From Pelargonium nanum (lineage: Eukaryota; Streptophyta; Magnoliopsida; Geraniales; Geraniaceae), in assembly GCA_036897485.1 (NCBI GenBank), contig JAYMTF010000170.1, positions 1 to 47,535 of the forward strand: 47,535 nucleotides of DNA, in the 5' to 3' direction. Each line of letters opens with the position of its first letter. Position 1 is the first letter of the stretch. The translations under genes were made by a program, and so were the position numbers. Below the pieces are notes generated by a model. It searched no databases. It was not told where the DNA came from and worked only from the letters and a program-made list of their open reading frames with translations. Shown in pieces: positions 24,143 through 35,843 of the stretch.

Positions 24143-25004
24143 TTTCTTGCATTTGGGAGGTTCCGGCAAAGAATGGATCAATATATTGGGGTGGGGGTGT
24201 GAATCTGTGGTGGTGGCTTAAAAAAGCGAGTCTTTAGTGTTGCTTGAAACAGCGTTGTCCCCATTTTCTTCAGTCCAAAGGGTTCGTTTTCCACGTTTAT
24301 GTTTGACCACAAGGGGACACTCGAAAATTCTGAATGGCTGTCTACATTTTTTTTGACAAAATCTAGGAGTCTCTTAATTCCTACTTCTTTTTTTCTTTCA
24401 TAATTTTGGAATCCATTGATGATTTAAGATTGATGATGAGATGATACCATTCAAGACTCATACTTTGTCTTGTTATTATCTATTCTTCACTATAAGCTAC
24501 TTTATGATAATATGTTAACTGCGGGTAGATTATTTTTTTCATGTTTTTACTGTTTTAAATCGTATTTTGGTACTTATATTAGTTTTATAGTTTATTTTCA
24601 CTTTCTTGATGGAGGAGGCGGTATATTTTTCATTATTAGAAGTTCTGTTTTTTTATTATTGAAAGTTGTATCTTTTTTCATTATGAGCCGGTAGATTTTG
24701 CTTAGAATTCATGTTGCACGTCGGTTGTTTTTTAGAAGAACATTAATAAGTTTTTATTATTCCACCGTTGCAATTAAGATTTTAACAAACTATACGACAG
24801 TGGTCAGTTATGAACATTTGAGATCTGCAAATTATGTTACACATGTTAAAATATTTGGTTCTATGTCAAACATGTTACTAATGAAATCTTTGCTTGTCAT
24901 TGATATTAATGAAATTACATAAACCCAAGTCCAAAGATAGACAATTCACCAAATATCAAGTGCCAAAATAAGTTTTGGGAACAGTTGATGAGATAGCTCT
25001 TTCC

Positions 25005-25105
25005 TATAAATCCAAATAACTCGTCCTATACCGCATGCAAGGAGACTCAAACCTAAAACCTCTAAAAAAATAGAAGCGATTAAACCGTTTGACTCAACTT
25101 GCTTT
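25005..25105 (-). mobile_element. tRNA-derived SINE-like fragment
   Basis: Read on the minus strand there is an A-box-like GAGTCAAACGGTTTAA followed about 35 bp later by GGTTTGAGTCTCC, a good Pol III B box, then GGACGAGTTATTTGG. Boundaries and target site duplication are not found. Confidence 0.4.
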
Positions 25106-25961
25106 GGTTTGATGGAGAGTTCATAAGCAGCAAAGCCAACTCTTCTGCATGAATCGATATATAAAAATTATAAAAAAATCAGTAGCAAGTTTATACAAAT
25201 CAATAAAACAGAAGTCAAATCAGAACCTTAGCAGGAACTGTTGATTCCTTAGTTTTGACGGCAGCGCCATTAATGTTCTTGTAATTATCATCTCTGGGCT
25301 TTTATTATTGAATTTACCGTTTCATGTCGTTAATTTGCTTTTATTTCTTTCAATTTTCAGTTAAGTTGTTGGGACAATTTAGTTTCATACGACTTTTTTG
25401 CGGTAAAAAACAAATCTTTGTTTCATTTTGTTGGTGCACTGTAGAGAATAAATGCCTAAATTTGAAACTTGAATTTTTTGAACAAAAGTTCTTAATTGAA
25501 ATATAATCTCCATTTGATATTGAAACACATTCTATCAAACTAAGTTTGACATTGAATTTGAAGTAATCAAATCAATCAAAGACTTAGAATAACATAAATT
25601 TGAAAAATAAGAATATGTACTGCTTCCTCCAACGAGGCGTGTGGCGCCGCATGACGGCAAGTCCAGTGGCTCCGATGATAGGTTTGAACAATGATTTCAA
25701 TGTATTAGTCCTAACAAGTTTCATTTCTTTCTTTTTTTAGCAAGTTGAAACAAATAATTATTTAACTGACATTTTCTCAAAATAAGAACGAGAGTCACAA
25801 ATCTTAAGAAACAACCCCTCCTAAAATGTTGATTGTTTCTTGTTCTAACTCCGAATTATACGATGGAAAATAAGTTGCAAAACAAGGATCGCCGATCAAA
25901 TCTCCTATGGCTAAGGAGGGTCCGAGAGTATTTCACGGATTCTATGTGAGCATAGGAGTAG

Positions 25962-25969
25962 TATAAATA
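25962..25969 (+). promoter_or_regulatory. Probable TATA box of the GDSL gene
   Basis: TATAAATA lies 114 bp upstream of the ATG at 26083, with an A-rich leader between. Confidence 0.55.
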
Positions 25970-26082
25970 TGTTCCACAAAAGAACAAGCTTCTCTTAGCC
26001 ACTTTTATGACAAAATAATAAGAAACAAAAAAAGTAGAGTAAATAAATAAATAGATAATAGTAAATAATAGTGACAATAAAG

Positions 26083-29000
26083 ATGAGGCATTATTGTAAG
26101 CCTTATTTCATCCACATTACACTTATTTTTCTCTTCTTCATAGTTTCATTTTCCTCGGCCGACAAAATAGTTCAAGATGCTATGAAGGCGGCGCTGGTTA
26201 TTTCCGCTTCAAAAACCGGTGGCAGAACCTCCGCAGAACACCGCATTGAGGTTCACATCAAAAACACCCACGAAAAAGACGATGACGACGACGACGATGA
26301 CGATGATGATGACGGTGGCGGTAAAGGTGGAGGTGGGGGTGTTGATGTTAAAGCTGGTGGAAATTTGGAGGTCAAAGGTGGTGGTGGTGAAGATGGAGAA
26401 GCTGACGAAGATGGCGGAGGAGATAAAGAAGCTGGCGGAGGTGGTGATGCAGATAAAGAAGCTGGCGGAGATGGTGGTGCTAATGGTGGCGCAGATGCGA
26501 ACGCGAAAGCTGCTGCAAAAGCTGGTGGAGGTGGTGATGGAAATGCCGGTGGAGGAGCAGATGCAAATGCAAAAGCTGGTGCTGATGCTAATGCAAAAGC
26601 TGGTGGAGGTGGTGATGGTGATGGTGGTGGAGGAGCAGATGCTAATGCGAAAGCTGGTGCTGATGCTAATGCGAAAGCTGGTGGAGGTGCAGATGCGAAT
26701 GCAAATGGTGATGCGAAAGCTGGTGGTGATGCGAAAGCTGATGGAGGAGCAGATGCGAATGCAAAAGCTGCCGCAAATGCTGATGCAAAAGCTGGTGGCG
26801 GAGGAGGAGCTGACGGAGGTGCTAATGGCGATGCCGATGGAGGAGCTAATGTTGATGCAAAAGTTGATGGAGGGGGAGGTGCCAATGGGGACGCAAAAGC
26901 AAGAGGAGACGGTGAAGCGAAAGTTGATGGAGGTGGTGATGCTAAAGCAGGTGGAGATGCCAAAGCTAATGCCAATGCTAATGCAGGTGTCAATGCCAAT
27001 GGTGAGGGAGCTGGTGATGCTAATGCTAATGGAGATGCCAATACTAACGGTGAAGGAGCTGGTGATGCTAATGCTGGTGCAAACGCCAATGCTAATGGAG
27101 ATGCCAATGCCAACGGCAAGGGAACTGGGGATGCTGATGCTGATGGAAACGCCAATGCTAATGCAGATGCCAATGCCAACGGTAAGGGAGCTGGTGATGT
27201 TGATGCCGGTGGAAACGCCAATGCTAATGGAGATGCCAATGCCAACGGTGAGGCAGCTGGTGATGCTAATGCTGGTGGAAACGCCAATGCTAATGCAGAT
27301 GCCAATGCCAACGGTGAGGCAGCTGGTGATGCTAATGCTGGTGCAAATGCCAATGCTAATAATGTCAACGGTAAGGGAGCTGGTGATGCTAATGCTAGTG
27401 GAAATGCCAATGCCAACGGTCAAGGAGCTGGTGGTGGAAATGGTAACGCTAATGCTAATGCTAACGCTAACGCTAACGCAAATGCAAATGTGAATGCTAA
27501 CGCCAACGCCAACGCTAACGCTAACGCGAATGCTAATGTTAATGGCAATGCTGGAGGTGGAGATGGCAATGCTGGTGACGGAGGTGGTACTGATTCTAAT
27601 GCTAACGCAGATGCTGATGCCAATGCAGATGCCAATGCCAATGCCAATCCTGGTGCTGGCGGTAATGTTGCAATACAAGGTTCTGCACAAGGCGAATTCA
27701 AAGGTACTTTCACAAAAGTATTTGCTTTCGGAGACTCCTACACTGACACCGGAAATTGCAAGATTTTGGGCGGTCTACAAACCTTCGTTGGTGGACTCAT
27801 AAACAAAATCCACAATAATCACATGAAAATGTTAGGCTTGCATCCTGAAGGAAACATGTTGAGCAATGGCCGATTGCTCATCGACTTCCTCTGCGAAAAA
27901 CTCGGCTTACCTTCTCCAGCGCCTTTTAAAGCCCCCGGCGCAGACTTCTCACACGGAGCCAACTTTGCAATCGCCGGATCAACCACTCTAACACCCGAGT
28001 TCTTCCAACGCCTCAAGGACGCTCAACCACTCATGTGGAAAGGCACTCCTTTGAGTTTCCAAACTCAAATCGATTGGTTCAACGATTTTGTCCTCAATTT
28101 TCATGACAAACTGAAGCAAGGGGTTGAAGGAGCAGTTTCTGGGGATAACAATTTGCTAGACTCTTTGTTTTGGATTGGTGAGCTCGGTGGCAATGACTAT
28201 TCTCGCATCTATGGATCACCCGTTTCCGCCAAATGGCTCGCAGAGCAATCTGTTAATCATGTCGCCAATCTTATTCAGGTAATTTATTCCTTACCCTCAC
28301 TCTCGGGCACTCAACAATCACTCTTGCTCGAGTTTTGACCGAATTTAAAAAGTGTTAACAATTTCAGGACATAATAGCCAAAGGCGCGAAGTTTATAGTG
28401 ATAAATGGGCTTCCACCCCTGGGTTGCCTTCCCTCACACTTGGCAATGTGTCCTCCAGACGACAGAGACGAACGCGGGTGCTCGAAGAGTACAAATGACA
28501 AGATCAAAGAACACAACGATCTCCTCGTGAAGAAGATCGAAGAGCTCAGAGCAGCGCACGGGGACTGCACAATCATGTTCGCGGATCTATGGAAAGCATT
28601 CATGACCATACTCGTGGAGCACAAGAAGTTCGGGTTCTTAGAGCCTTTCAATGCATGTTGTGGAGCTCATGGACACACTCCATTGAACTTCAAGTTGCAC
28701 TTGTTGTGCGGAGCAATGGGAACTTCTATATGTCCCGATTCAAACCAGTACATGAACTGGGATGGAGTTCACCTCACAGAAGCTCTGCACGCGAAACTGG
28801 CCGATCTCTTCTTTGATCAGCAAGGCTTCTTGACACCCAATTTCAACATAGCGATCAAGAAACAGATCGAAATAACCGGACAAATTGGAGGTAACATTGC
28901 AGCTCAAGGCCAAGGCGGAGCTGAAGAACAACCCGAAGGTCAGGTCGGAGGAGCTGGTGATGTTGAAAATGAAGCAGTACCTGAAGGAAATGTCGGGCCC

Positions 29001-29090
29001 GGAGGGTATATTGGAGGGAGGATTGGACAGGGCTTGCAAAATATAGCAAAGGCTGCGAAAGCAGCACATGACATTCACTACAATGCGTAG
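26083..29090 (+). CDS. GDSL esterase/lipase (At3g48460-like) with a very long N-terminal Asp/Gly/Ala/Asn repeat domain
   Basis: Two exons, 26083-28278 and 28368-29090, give 972 aa; usual plant GDSL enzymes have about 350-400. The frame is open from 26071 but only with GTG, so the ATG at 26083 is used. Order: signal peptide (about 1-26, FIHITLIFLFFIVSFSSA); a charged linker; 12 consecutive Asp (66-77); about 450 residues of Gly/Ala/Asn/Asp repeats with scattered Lys and Glu (about 78-525); then a complete SGNH hydrolase. Catalytic positions are intact: FAFGDSYTDTGN with Ser552, HGANFAIAG with Gly625, GELGGNDY with Asn704, and WDGVHLTE with Asp864 and His867. INGLPPLGCLP and CCG are also present. 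After the catalytic domain is a 75-residue Gly-rich tail ending in an Ala/Lys amphipathic segment. It is likely a secreted wall esterase; the substrate is unknown. The repeat is in frame and stop-free, so it is part of the protein. Confidence 0.9.
26278..27657 (+). repeat. In-frame low-complexity repeat block including a 66-bp minisatellite
   Basis: Codons for Gly, Ala, Asn and Asp make up nearly all of this stretch. From 27055 regular 66-bp (22-codon) units start at 27055, 27121, 27187, 27253 and 27319, each beginning with a GAGDANAG-like motif; a shorter 48-bp unit precedes at 27007 and a 57-bp one follows. Before 27007 the repeats are irregular GGDG and ADANAKAG motifs. 27445-27545 is almost pure (Ala-Asn)n. 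Such DNA is expected to vary in length. Confidence 0.9.
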
Positions 29091-29784
29091 ATGATTTGTG
29101 CAGATGAATCTTTTTTCTCCTATGAGAGCTGGAAGGAGAAAAATGACATGTAAAGAATTTAAAGATTTAGTATTTTTCGCTCCGAATCAGAGAATTCAGA
29201 GAGCGGGTTAATATATATCAGGTTTAGTTCAATGCTCTTGCATTTCTGTTTTCTGGTAAGTTTTATCAGAACAGATTCATGTTGTAGCATAAAACATGTA
29301 ACCACACTATACACAAATGAAAGTAGGTATATTTTGACATGTTATTTCCAGAGTGATATTTTTTACGCTTTTTCTCTTTATCAGTAAGCGTAACAACCGA
29401 AACTCGAACCTGACACTGCCTGCAACAACGTCATAGTAACATATGATAACTATATATCTACATAAACATCACCTGCAAGGTTTGCTAAGATAATACAACA
29501 TCAAGAAGCAATACAATCAGGATGTTACACAAAATAAAGCTTCACATTAACAGGCTAAATGGGTTCTTGAAACCTTTCAAAAAGTTAAGTACAAGATAGT
29601 TTTGCTGACAGATGAGTAAAATTATGATCATGCTGAAGTTCATAACAAGGAATTTGGTTATTTGATGTAAGGTTTCAAGTGAATTATCCTTATCTGCTGC
29701 AATTTACAGGTGAGAGTTGGTGTTTTCTATTTGTACACTGTATTTATTTTTCTCTTCTACAAATCAAAATAGGTATTTGCAGAG
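29091..29784. other. Convergent 3' regions of the GDSL and AIRP2-like genes
   Basis: Both genes end here, so it holds two 3' UTRs. No coding frame, RNA gene or repeat recognised. Confidence 0.4.
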
Positions 29785-31552
29785 CTACAAGAAAAGAGAA
29801 TCTGGGTGATGTTTTGGTAGGTTATTGATATAGAGGTAGAAACGCAACAAGTCCTCCCTGCAAACAGTTTCAGTGTCGACCACGTCTCCATTACAAGTGA
29901 GCACCCATAAATCTTCTGATTTTACTCTTTTCAAGCTACCACGACAAAAGGGGCAGGACTCAGACCTTGAGTTCCTGTAATTTGGAAAGAAAACCATATG
30001 AGCGGAAAGATACTAACGTCTGAATTTCAAGTATTCACATGTGATGCTTTGAGCAGATGGTGAGCAACTTTGCTCTTTGTTTGCTCACTATTTTCTTGCC
30101 ATAGCGAGCAAAATTGGCTTGCGAGCTTTTTGCGTTCTGACATATTGCAAGCAACACTTAGCGCGATTGCTCGCAAATTAGCTCACAAGTGACTTTAATT
30201 GCTCGCAAACCAGACTTTTTTGTATAGAGAGAGAGAGAGAGCATGAGGCTGTGAGTTACCAATTACGATAGCATTTGATGCACATTGCATGACAACAACT
30301 AGGCAAGACCATTTTGGCACAAGGCTCCAAGCAAATTCCACATTCATCTTCTCTCTCCGAATCCAGATTAGGATGCCTTACATCCCCTACCGTTCCAATT
30401 TTTTTGAAACACTGCAAACTGGGAAGCCTTCGTTTACCATGATCAATTGCCCCCAAGTTATCATGGAGCCGACAAAGAGAAGGTAATATGACAGCTGAAA
30501 TTTTGTAATAGAAATGAATAGAGTTAAAATCCATAAACAATAACCTCTAGAAATTCATCATGATAGGAAACAAAAAGACATTCACACACCATAGAAGTCC
30601 TTGATTGTTGCCTTTCTCCCATGTTTAGAAATACTTTTTCTCCCGTCCGAGTATACCTTTATGAATAAGAGGGTAACAACTAAGACCAAGCACAAATTGT
30701 ACGCAAAGCAGTAAACTAAATACATTATATGTTCGAATTTCCATGGTTTAGGATAGAGGAACAACCTTGTACACAAGAATGTGGAAGAAATCTAGATATC
30801 TAGGAAGAAGACAGGCACAGGAGGAATCCATCCATTGTAGCAAGAACAGAAAGAGAGGAGCCAACTGATTGTATACTAATTTCATCCGAAGGCGTGCACC
30901 GCCCTTGGATGTTGGAATTTCAGCAGCACTATAAAAACCATAAATTTTATATTAGAGAATTATGTTTTGCAGACCAATGAGGTAATAGTCATTGTTCCAC
31001 TCAAACACGAAGTGGGAATTGCCACAGACACACCCATGATTCACATTCCCTTCACCCAAAAAACAGGAAGTCACCAAAATATTAATCCTGTATTCTGAAT
31101 TATTATCAATTCATGAAAATTTCATCATCCCATACTAAATTCAGCAGCCACAAAACCTTACTACAAATCCAAAATTATACATTTGAAATGAACTGATATA
31201 AAACTGCTAAACTAGAGACATAGCAAAAAAATCCCCAAAGTTTCCAAATTTGCCTAACCAAAACATAGGAAAAAAAATAGATGCCCAAAATGAGTACTGG
31301 GTCTGCTTGCCATCAATTTCTGATGATGAAAATAAAAAACCCAACATGAAACCCAGATGATACATGAAAACTGAAACAACCCACTTGGGAAAAACAAAAA
31401 CTTGACAATCTGGAATAGTAAAAATACAAACTTTAAGAGAATTCAGGTGAAAAAATCAAGTGAAACTCACAGAGAATTGGCATGCTGCAAGTCAGCTTCC
31501 AGAACTTTCAAGGAGTCCTGGTAGGAGGACCTGGCAAGCTGATAGTACACCA

Positions 31553-31559
<7 letters not shown>
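29785..31559 (-). CDS. RING-type E3 ubiquitin ligase, AIRP2-like
   Basis: Five exons: 31559-31471, 30928-30766, 30656-30590, 30494-30260 and 29974-29785, giving 247 aa. AIRP2 proteins are cytosolic E3 ligases linked in Arabidopsis to abscisic acid and drought responses. The family's N-terminal helical region (YQLARSSYQDSLKVLEADLQ, QLAPLFLFLLQWMD, DFFHILVYKVYSDGR) is present. The C3HC4 RING follows with Cys158, Cys161, Cys173, His175, Cys178, Cys181, Cys192 and Cys195 (CGIC, CCHAMCIKC, CPFC). The C-terminus has the family's GSLKRVKSEDLWV. Two in-frame ATGs (31559 and 31553) are separated by one Glu codon; the first is chosen. A long GA microsatellite is directly upstream. All junctions keep frame and family sequence. 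Exact orthology is inference. Confidence 0.93.

Positions 31560-31591
<32 letters not shown>
31560..31591 (-). repeat. (GA)n microsatellite in the 5' UTR of the AIRP2-like gene
   Basis: An unbroken CT run on the plus strand, GA on the sense strand, ends directly at the start codon. GA tracts in leaders can bind plant BPC/GAGA factors; a role here is inference. Confidence 0.7.
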
Positions 31592-31592
<1 letters not shown>

Positions 31593-34133
31593 GAAAAAGA
31601 AGAGAGACAGAACAGGAAAAAACCCTGAAGAGCTACTGGATTGTTTGTGAGAACCTAATCAATCCTTAATAAAGACAAGTGGGTAATATTAGAGAAGAGA
31701 GATGGTTTGTAGCTTTCTCTCTTTCTTGACTTTCTTATATCTTGTGCTTTGAAATAGAGAAGAGAGATGGCTAATCCTACTCTGAGACCAGACTACCAGA
31801 AGATGCAGGTTGTGGGGTTGTGGCTGCTTTTTTTTGTTTTTCTCTATATTTTTATTATGATATGATTTTTGTGTTTGTGGTCACAAGATTCAAAGGAAAC
31901 CTAATTTTGATGATGAGAAAGAGAAGGGTTGGGGTGAATTTGTTTTTGATCTGTTGGGAACTTGTCATTACAATTCCATTTTGTTCTTATACCAAGTCTT
32001 TAAGCTTTTGGAGTTGGTTTCTGATTATTATTTTTTAATTGCCAAAACTGTCTTTTTTCTTCTGCCTTCTAAAATTTCATTATCTTGATACAAGAATATT
32101 ATTGTTGGCATTGTGACCTGTAATATTAAATTTGAGTAGTTGCTGATAGTTTATGTCTTTATTGATGGCTTTTCAGCTATGTATTTATGATAATGTACAA
32201 TAAAATTTAATTCAAATACTTATTTAATAGCATTGCTATTTTTCAAACATACAGTTCCACCATAAGGTGTTTGAGTTTATTAAGTTACCAAAATTAATCA
32301 TAAAAATAAAGTAAAGTAGGTGGTTTTTTTTTTCTTTTCTTTTTTTGATGAAAAGTGTTTCTGGCTTTATCAATTGTTGAGTCTCTTCTTCTTTATATGG
32401 AATCTATAGATATTTGAATTTGGAAATATAATGTTATTTTCCATAGAACTGTGTTGTGTATAGTAGATTAGTAGTTGCCTTATGAACATATTAATTTATG
32501 TGTGAATTAGATGAGATTATAATTAAATGGTTGTTCATAAATAAACAAACAGAAATCATTATTTTTTGTTCAGCCATTATTTTCAACAACCATCAAATAA
32601 TTTTTCTTTTTTCCTTATTTTATTCACTGTGTGTTTAATTTCAAATGTTTGATATGAGATAGAAATAGAATGACTCCATTAATTGAATAAGCCTCTAGTT
32701 CAAATGGTTTTATGATATATTCAACTAGAAAAAGAAAAACAACAATTAGATTCTAAAATGTAGCTATGAAGCCACATATAAATGAATGTAAATAAATAGG
32801 GAGTGGCTTTGAACCCATCTCCAAGTTGTTATAGTCAATGGAAAAATTGAAAGCATGTTGATTCCCTTTCAATATTAATTGCTGCATTAGTCTCCTAATC
32901 CATAATTATAAAAGTTTTTTCCCAAATATCATATTAGTGTCAAAAACATATCACTCAACCCATCAAATCAGGAGAACAAATGCATCACGCCTGTTTGAAA
33001 AGGAAAGGCATGGACAAGTGTTCTAACCACATGTTTTACATGTATTTGAGGCACTTGTAGATATATATTGATAACTAGTAATAAAATTGTGAGATGGCTG
33101 CAGAATACTCATTTTGTCTCAGTTGCAGATATGGATCGGTCCCGATTAGTGTGTACGAATACATAAATGTGTTGTTTTTAAGCACGTGTATTTCTCATTT
33201 TCATTCAAAACCCCAAAAACTTGACTTTAGTGACCCCATCAGATCTGCTTAGCTAGGCCTAGGTGCTTATTTAAGAGGTCTTTACAGTCACAGGCTCCAT
33301 CGCACACTCGCGGGGCCTATAAAATAGCTCATATGCCCAATATTTTAGTCATCTCCTTCACACTGATTTTGCGCCTTAAATTTTGTCAAGTGTTGGGAAG
33401 TTCCCTTTCGAAGGATCTTCATCTTCAAGGCCTCTTCATCAAACTTATCGAAATAGTCATCGATAAAAATCCTCTTATTTTTTATGAGTCTTGAAATGAA
33501 CCTCTCTTCCAAAGAAGTCTCACAAAGTGCTTAACAACACACACTAAGGTGATGCACCTTCAAGCTCCCATAGTCGTAGTTGATAATGTTCTTCACGTCT
33601 CTGAAATGGATGAAAATAGCATAATGCAACAATCTTGCATGACCTCATCAACAATCAATCATATCTTCACGACAAACTCTTCAGCATGGAAGCTGCTCTA
33701 GTAGTTTCTCGTGCTTTTTAGAGGCTCAACCTAATCCTCTACGTTGTATCACTTAATTTCTTTTCTTGAAACGGTTCATCAATTACAAGAGGAATGATAT
33801 GCATAGTGAAAGATTCGGTAGACAAATAATTGTTCGAAAACAAAGAATACAAAAAAAAAAACAAAGAATACGGATACATTTGTTTTTGTTGATTTTGGAC
33901 CTATTTAAAGGAGCAATGGCTGGGCCTGATAATGCTATGACAATACGTAATTAAGGTTAATGCTCCAATTTGGCCCACCATCATAATCACAATCTCTGTC
34001 CACTCCTGCTCAAATTTGGCCCACTTACACAATCATACATTTACGCTACAAAGTGTGCATATTAGGCCTAAGATGATCGAGATGGTCCAATTTCATGTTT
34101 CGAGAGTTTCCTAGGTTTATATGAATGTATGGG

Positions 34134-34560
34134 TAGAGCCGGCAATTCGTGTGAGCTTGTGTTGTTATAGATTAAATATGTGTTTGGTAGCCCTACAAAA
34201 ATACAATATATTTAATTATTGTATTAAAATATTGAACACTAACACGATACGTACGATATTGTGTTGGTGTGTCGTGTTCGTGTTGTGGTTACCTAAACAA
34301 AAGATGAGGTGAGTTACAATTAACAATTATTCTTTTCCTCTAAGCCCACTAGATTTAGACAACAAGTACATACTTGTGGATACACTGCAAAAGAGAGTAC
34401 TGACATATTATTTTAACATTAATTGTGTTGTTAAGACATTGTGCGTGTTTTACATGTTTAACACAAACAAAACACATTTATAAATATGTTATGTCTAAAT
34501 CCACTTAAATTATGTCATGTTCGTATCGACTCACATATCAGGTCCCAAATTGCTAGCTCA
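34134..34560. mobile_element. hAT-like MITE
   Basis: The left end TAGAGCCGGCAATTCGTG and the inverted right end, which reads TGAGCTAGCAATTTGGG on the other strand, form imperfect terminal repeats. The interior has GTGTCGTGTTCGTGTTGTGG and AACACGATACG motifs typical of this family. No clear 8-bp target duplication remains. Confidence 0.6.
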
Positions 34561-35600
34561 GGTAGGAGAGGAAAGAAACTTTTCCAATACTCTTTGAATG
34601 CAAGTAAAAGACCAACTATAAATTGGGTCAAAAACCCATTTCTCAGAGAGATATGATGAAATCATATTTTTACATATTACTAAAATGGAGCATTTTGCCA
34701 TCACTTTCTTCATTATTTCTGATTACCAAAACAAGAGATCATAAACTCAGTTGGACCAAAGTGCATAAACTTCTAACTGGTAAACATCTAAAGCCCAGAG
34801 CCAAATATGCCAAGACCTTCTTTAGGTGCAAAATTAGGCCTTGGCATATTCCCCAAAACTTGTCATTGCATGGTGCAGCATCTTCAATATTTCAATATAA
34901 GAGGAAGTGAAAAAAAGAAAGTTAAGGACAAGAATAAACAGGCATAGAAGAAGAGAACAGCACCTGAACCTGAAGCATCATAGTCCATAGAGGGAAGAGG
35001 AGAGGAGAGCATATGGCAGAGGTAGCTAGATTCTAGCTTTTGATTAAACTAATGCAAATTTAAAAGCAAAGAGTCCACTAATTATATATTAAGAGAAGTT
35101 GCATGGAGTTCATCCTCCCATTTTGTTAGCCTCACCAATCATCATCAACCTCTCTTTGAGTAAATAATTCTCTTTCTTCTAAAGAAACTTGTTAGTGGGC
35201 ATTTCCTTTTAGAGCCATTGAGGGCTTTTTCTTCATTTTCATTTCTATATTTTTCTTTTCACCTTTTGAAAAGTATGCCTTTGAACCCCCATTTTTTTAT
35301 AATTAAAATTATTGGTAGGGAACTAACTCAACTAAAAGTTTAAACAAATAGTTTTGATAGTTGAGGTTCTCATTTGTACTTTTATTATTATATTTCAACA
35401 CGCCCGTATAAGTTTGTTGTGACTTTGCATGTGGACCGATGACAGAGATATAGAGAGTTCGACTCATTTCCGTCTTAACTTTGTAGGTGGACTAATAGGA
35501 AAAAATAGATAACTCGATTCCTATTTTTAACTTTGTTGGTGGGCTCTGATAACATATTTGAGGTAAATGGATAGTTAAGGTTACAATTTCATAATTTAAA

Positions 35601-35843
35601 TATTTCGTCTCTTCCAAAATGAGTGTCTTTTTTTTTAATGTTTGTCCCAAAATGAGTATTCTCTTCCCTTTTTTAGTAAGCTAGTTATGCATGAATAGTC
35701 ATTAGTATCATCATAGCAAGCTAGTCAGTATTCCTTAACACATGATTATAAGAACACGAATAATTATATCACACTAACTAACTTCTCATTAAATTTTTTC
35801 AAAATAGATATAAATAAACACACATTTCGAAACGAATGAAGTA
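35601..35843. mobile_element. Stowaway-like MITE
   Basis: Starts TATTTCGTCTCTTCCAAAAT, followed by GAGTGTC and a second CCCAAAATGAGTATTC, and ends CATTTCGAAACGAATGAAGTA. Both ends are at TA and the length is 243 bp, consistent with the family. Confidence 0.7.

Larger units (their letters stand above)
24143..26082. other. Head-to-head intergenic region between RGS1 and the GDSL gene
   Basis: Holds both promoters. The stretch next to RGS1 is AT-rich. About 25005-25105 resembles a SINE head. Open frames at 24470-24922 are low-complexity AT-rich frames and not taken as genes. TATAAATA at 25962-25969 is a good TATA box for the GDSL gene. Confidence 0.4.

Noticed and set aside
26209-27690. Very long open frames on the opposite strand (493 and 387 codons) and in another plus frame (424 codons) over the GDSL repeat
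   Set aside because: They result from stop-poor GCN/AAY/GGN repeat codons. The encoded sequences are pure low-complexity Ser/Ile, Ala/Pro or Met/Leu runs with no domain, while the chosen frame links a signal peptide to a real enzyme.
34623-34910. A 95-codon open frame
   Set aside because: It starts with TTG, has no recognisable domain and lies among MITEs.
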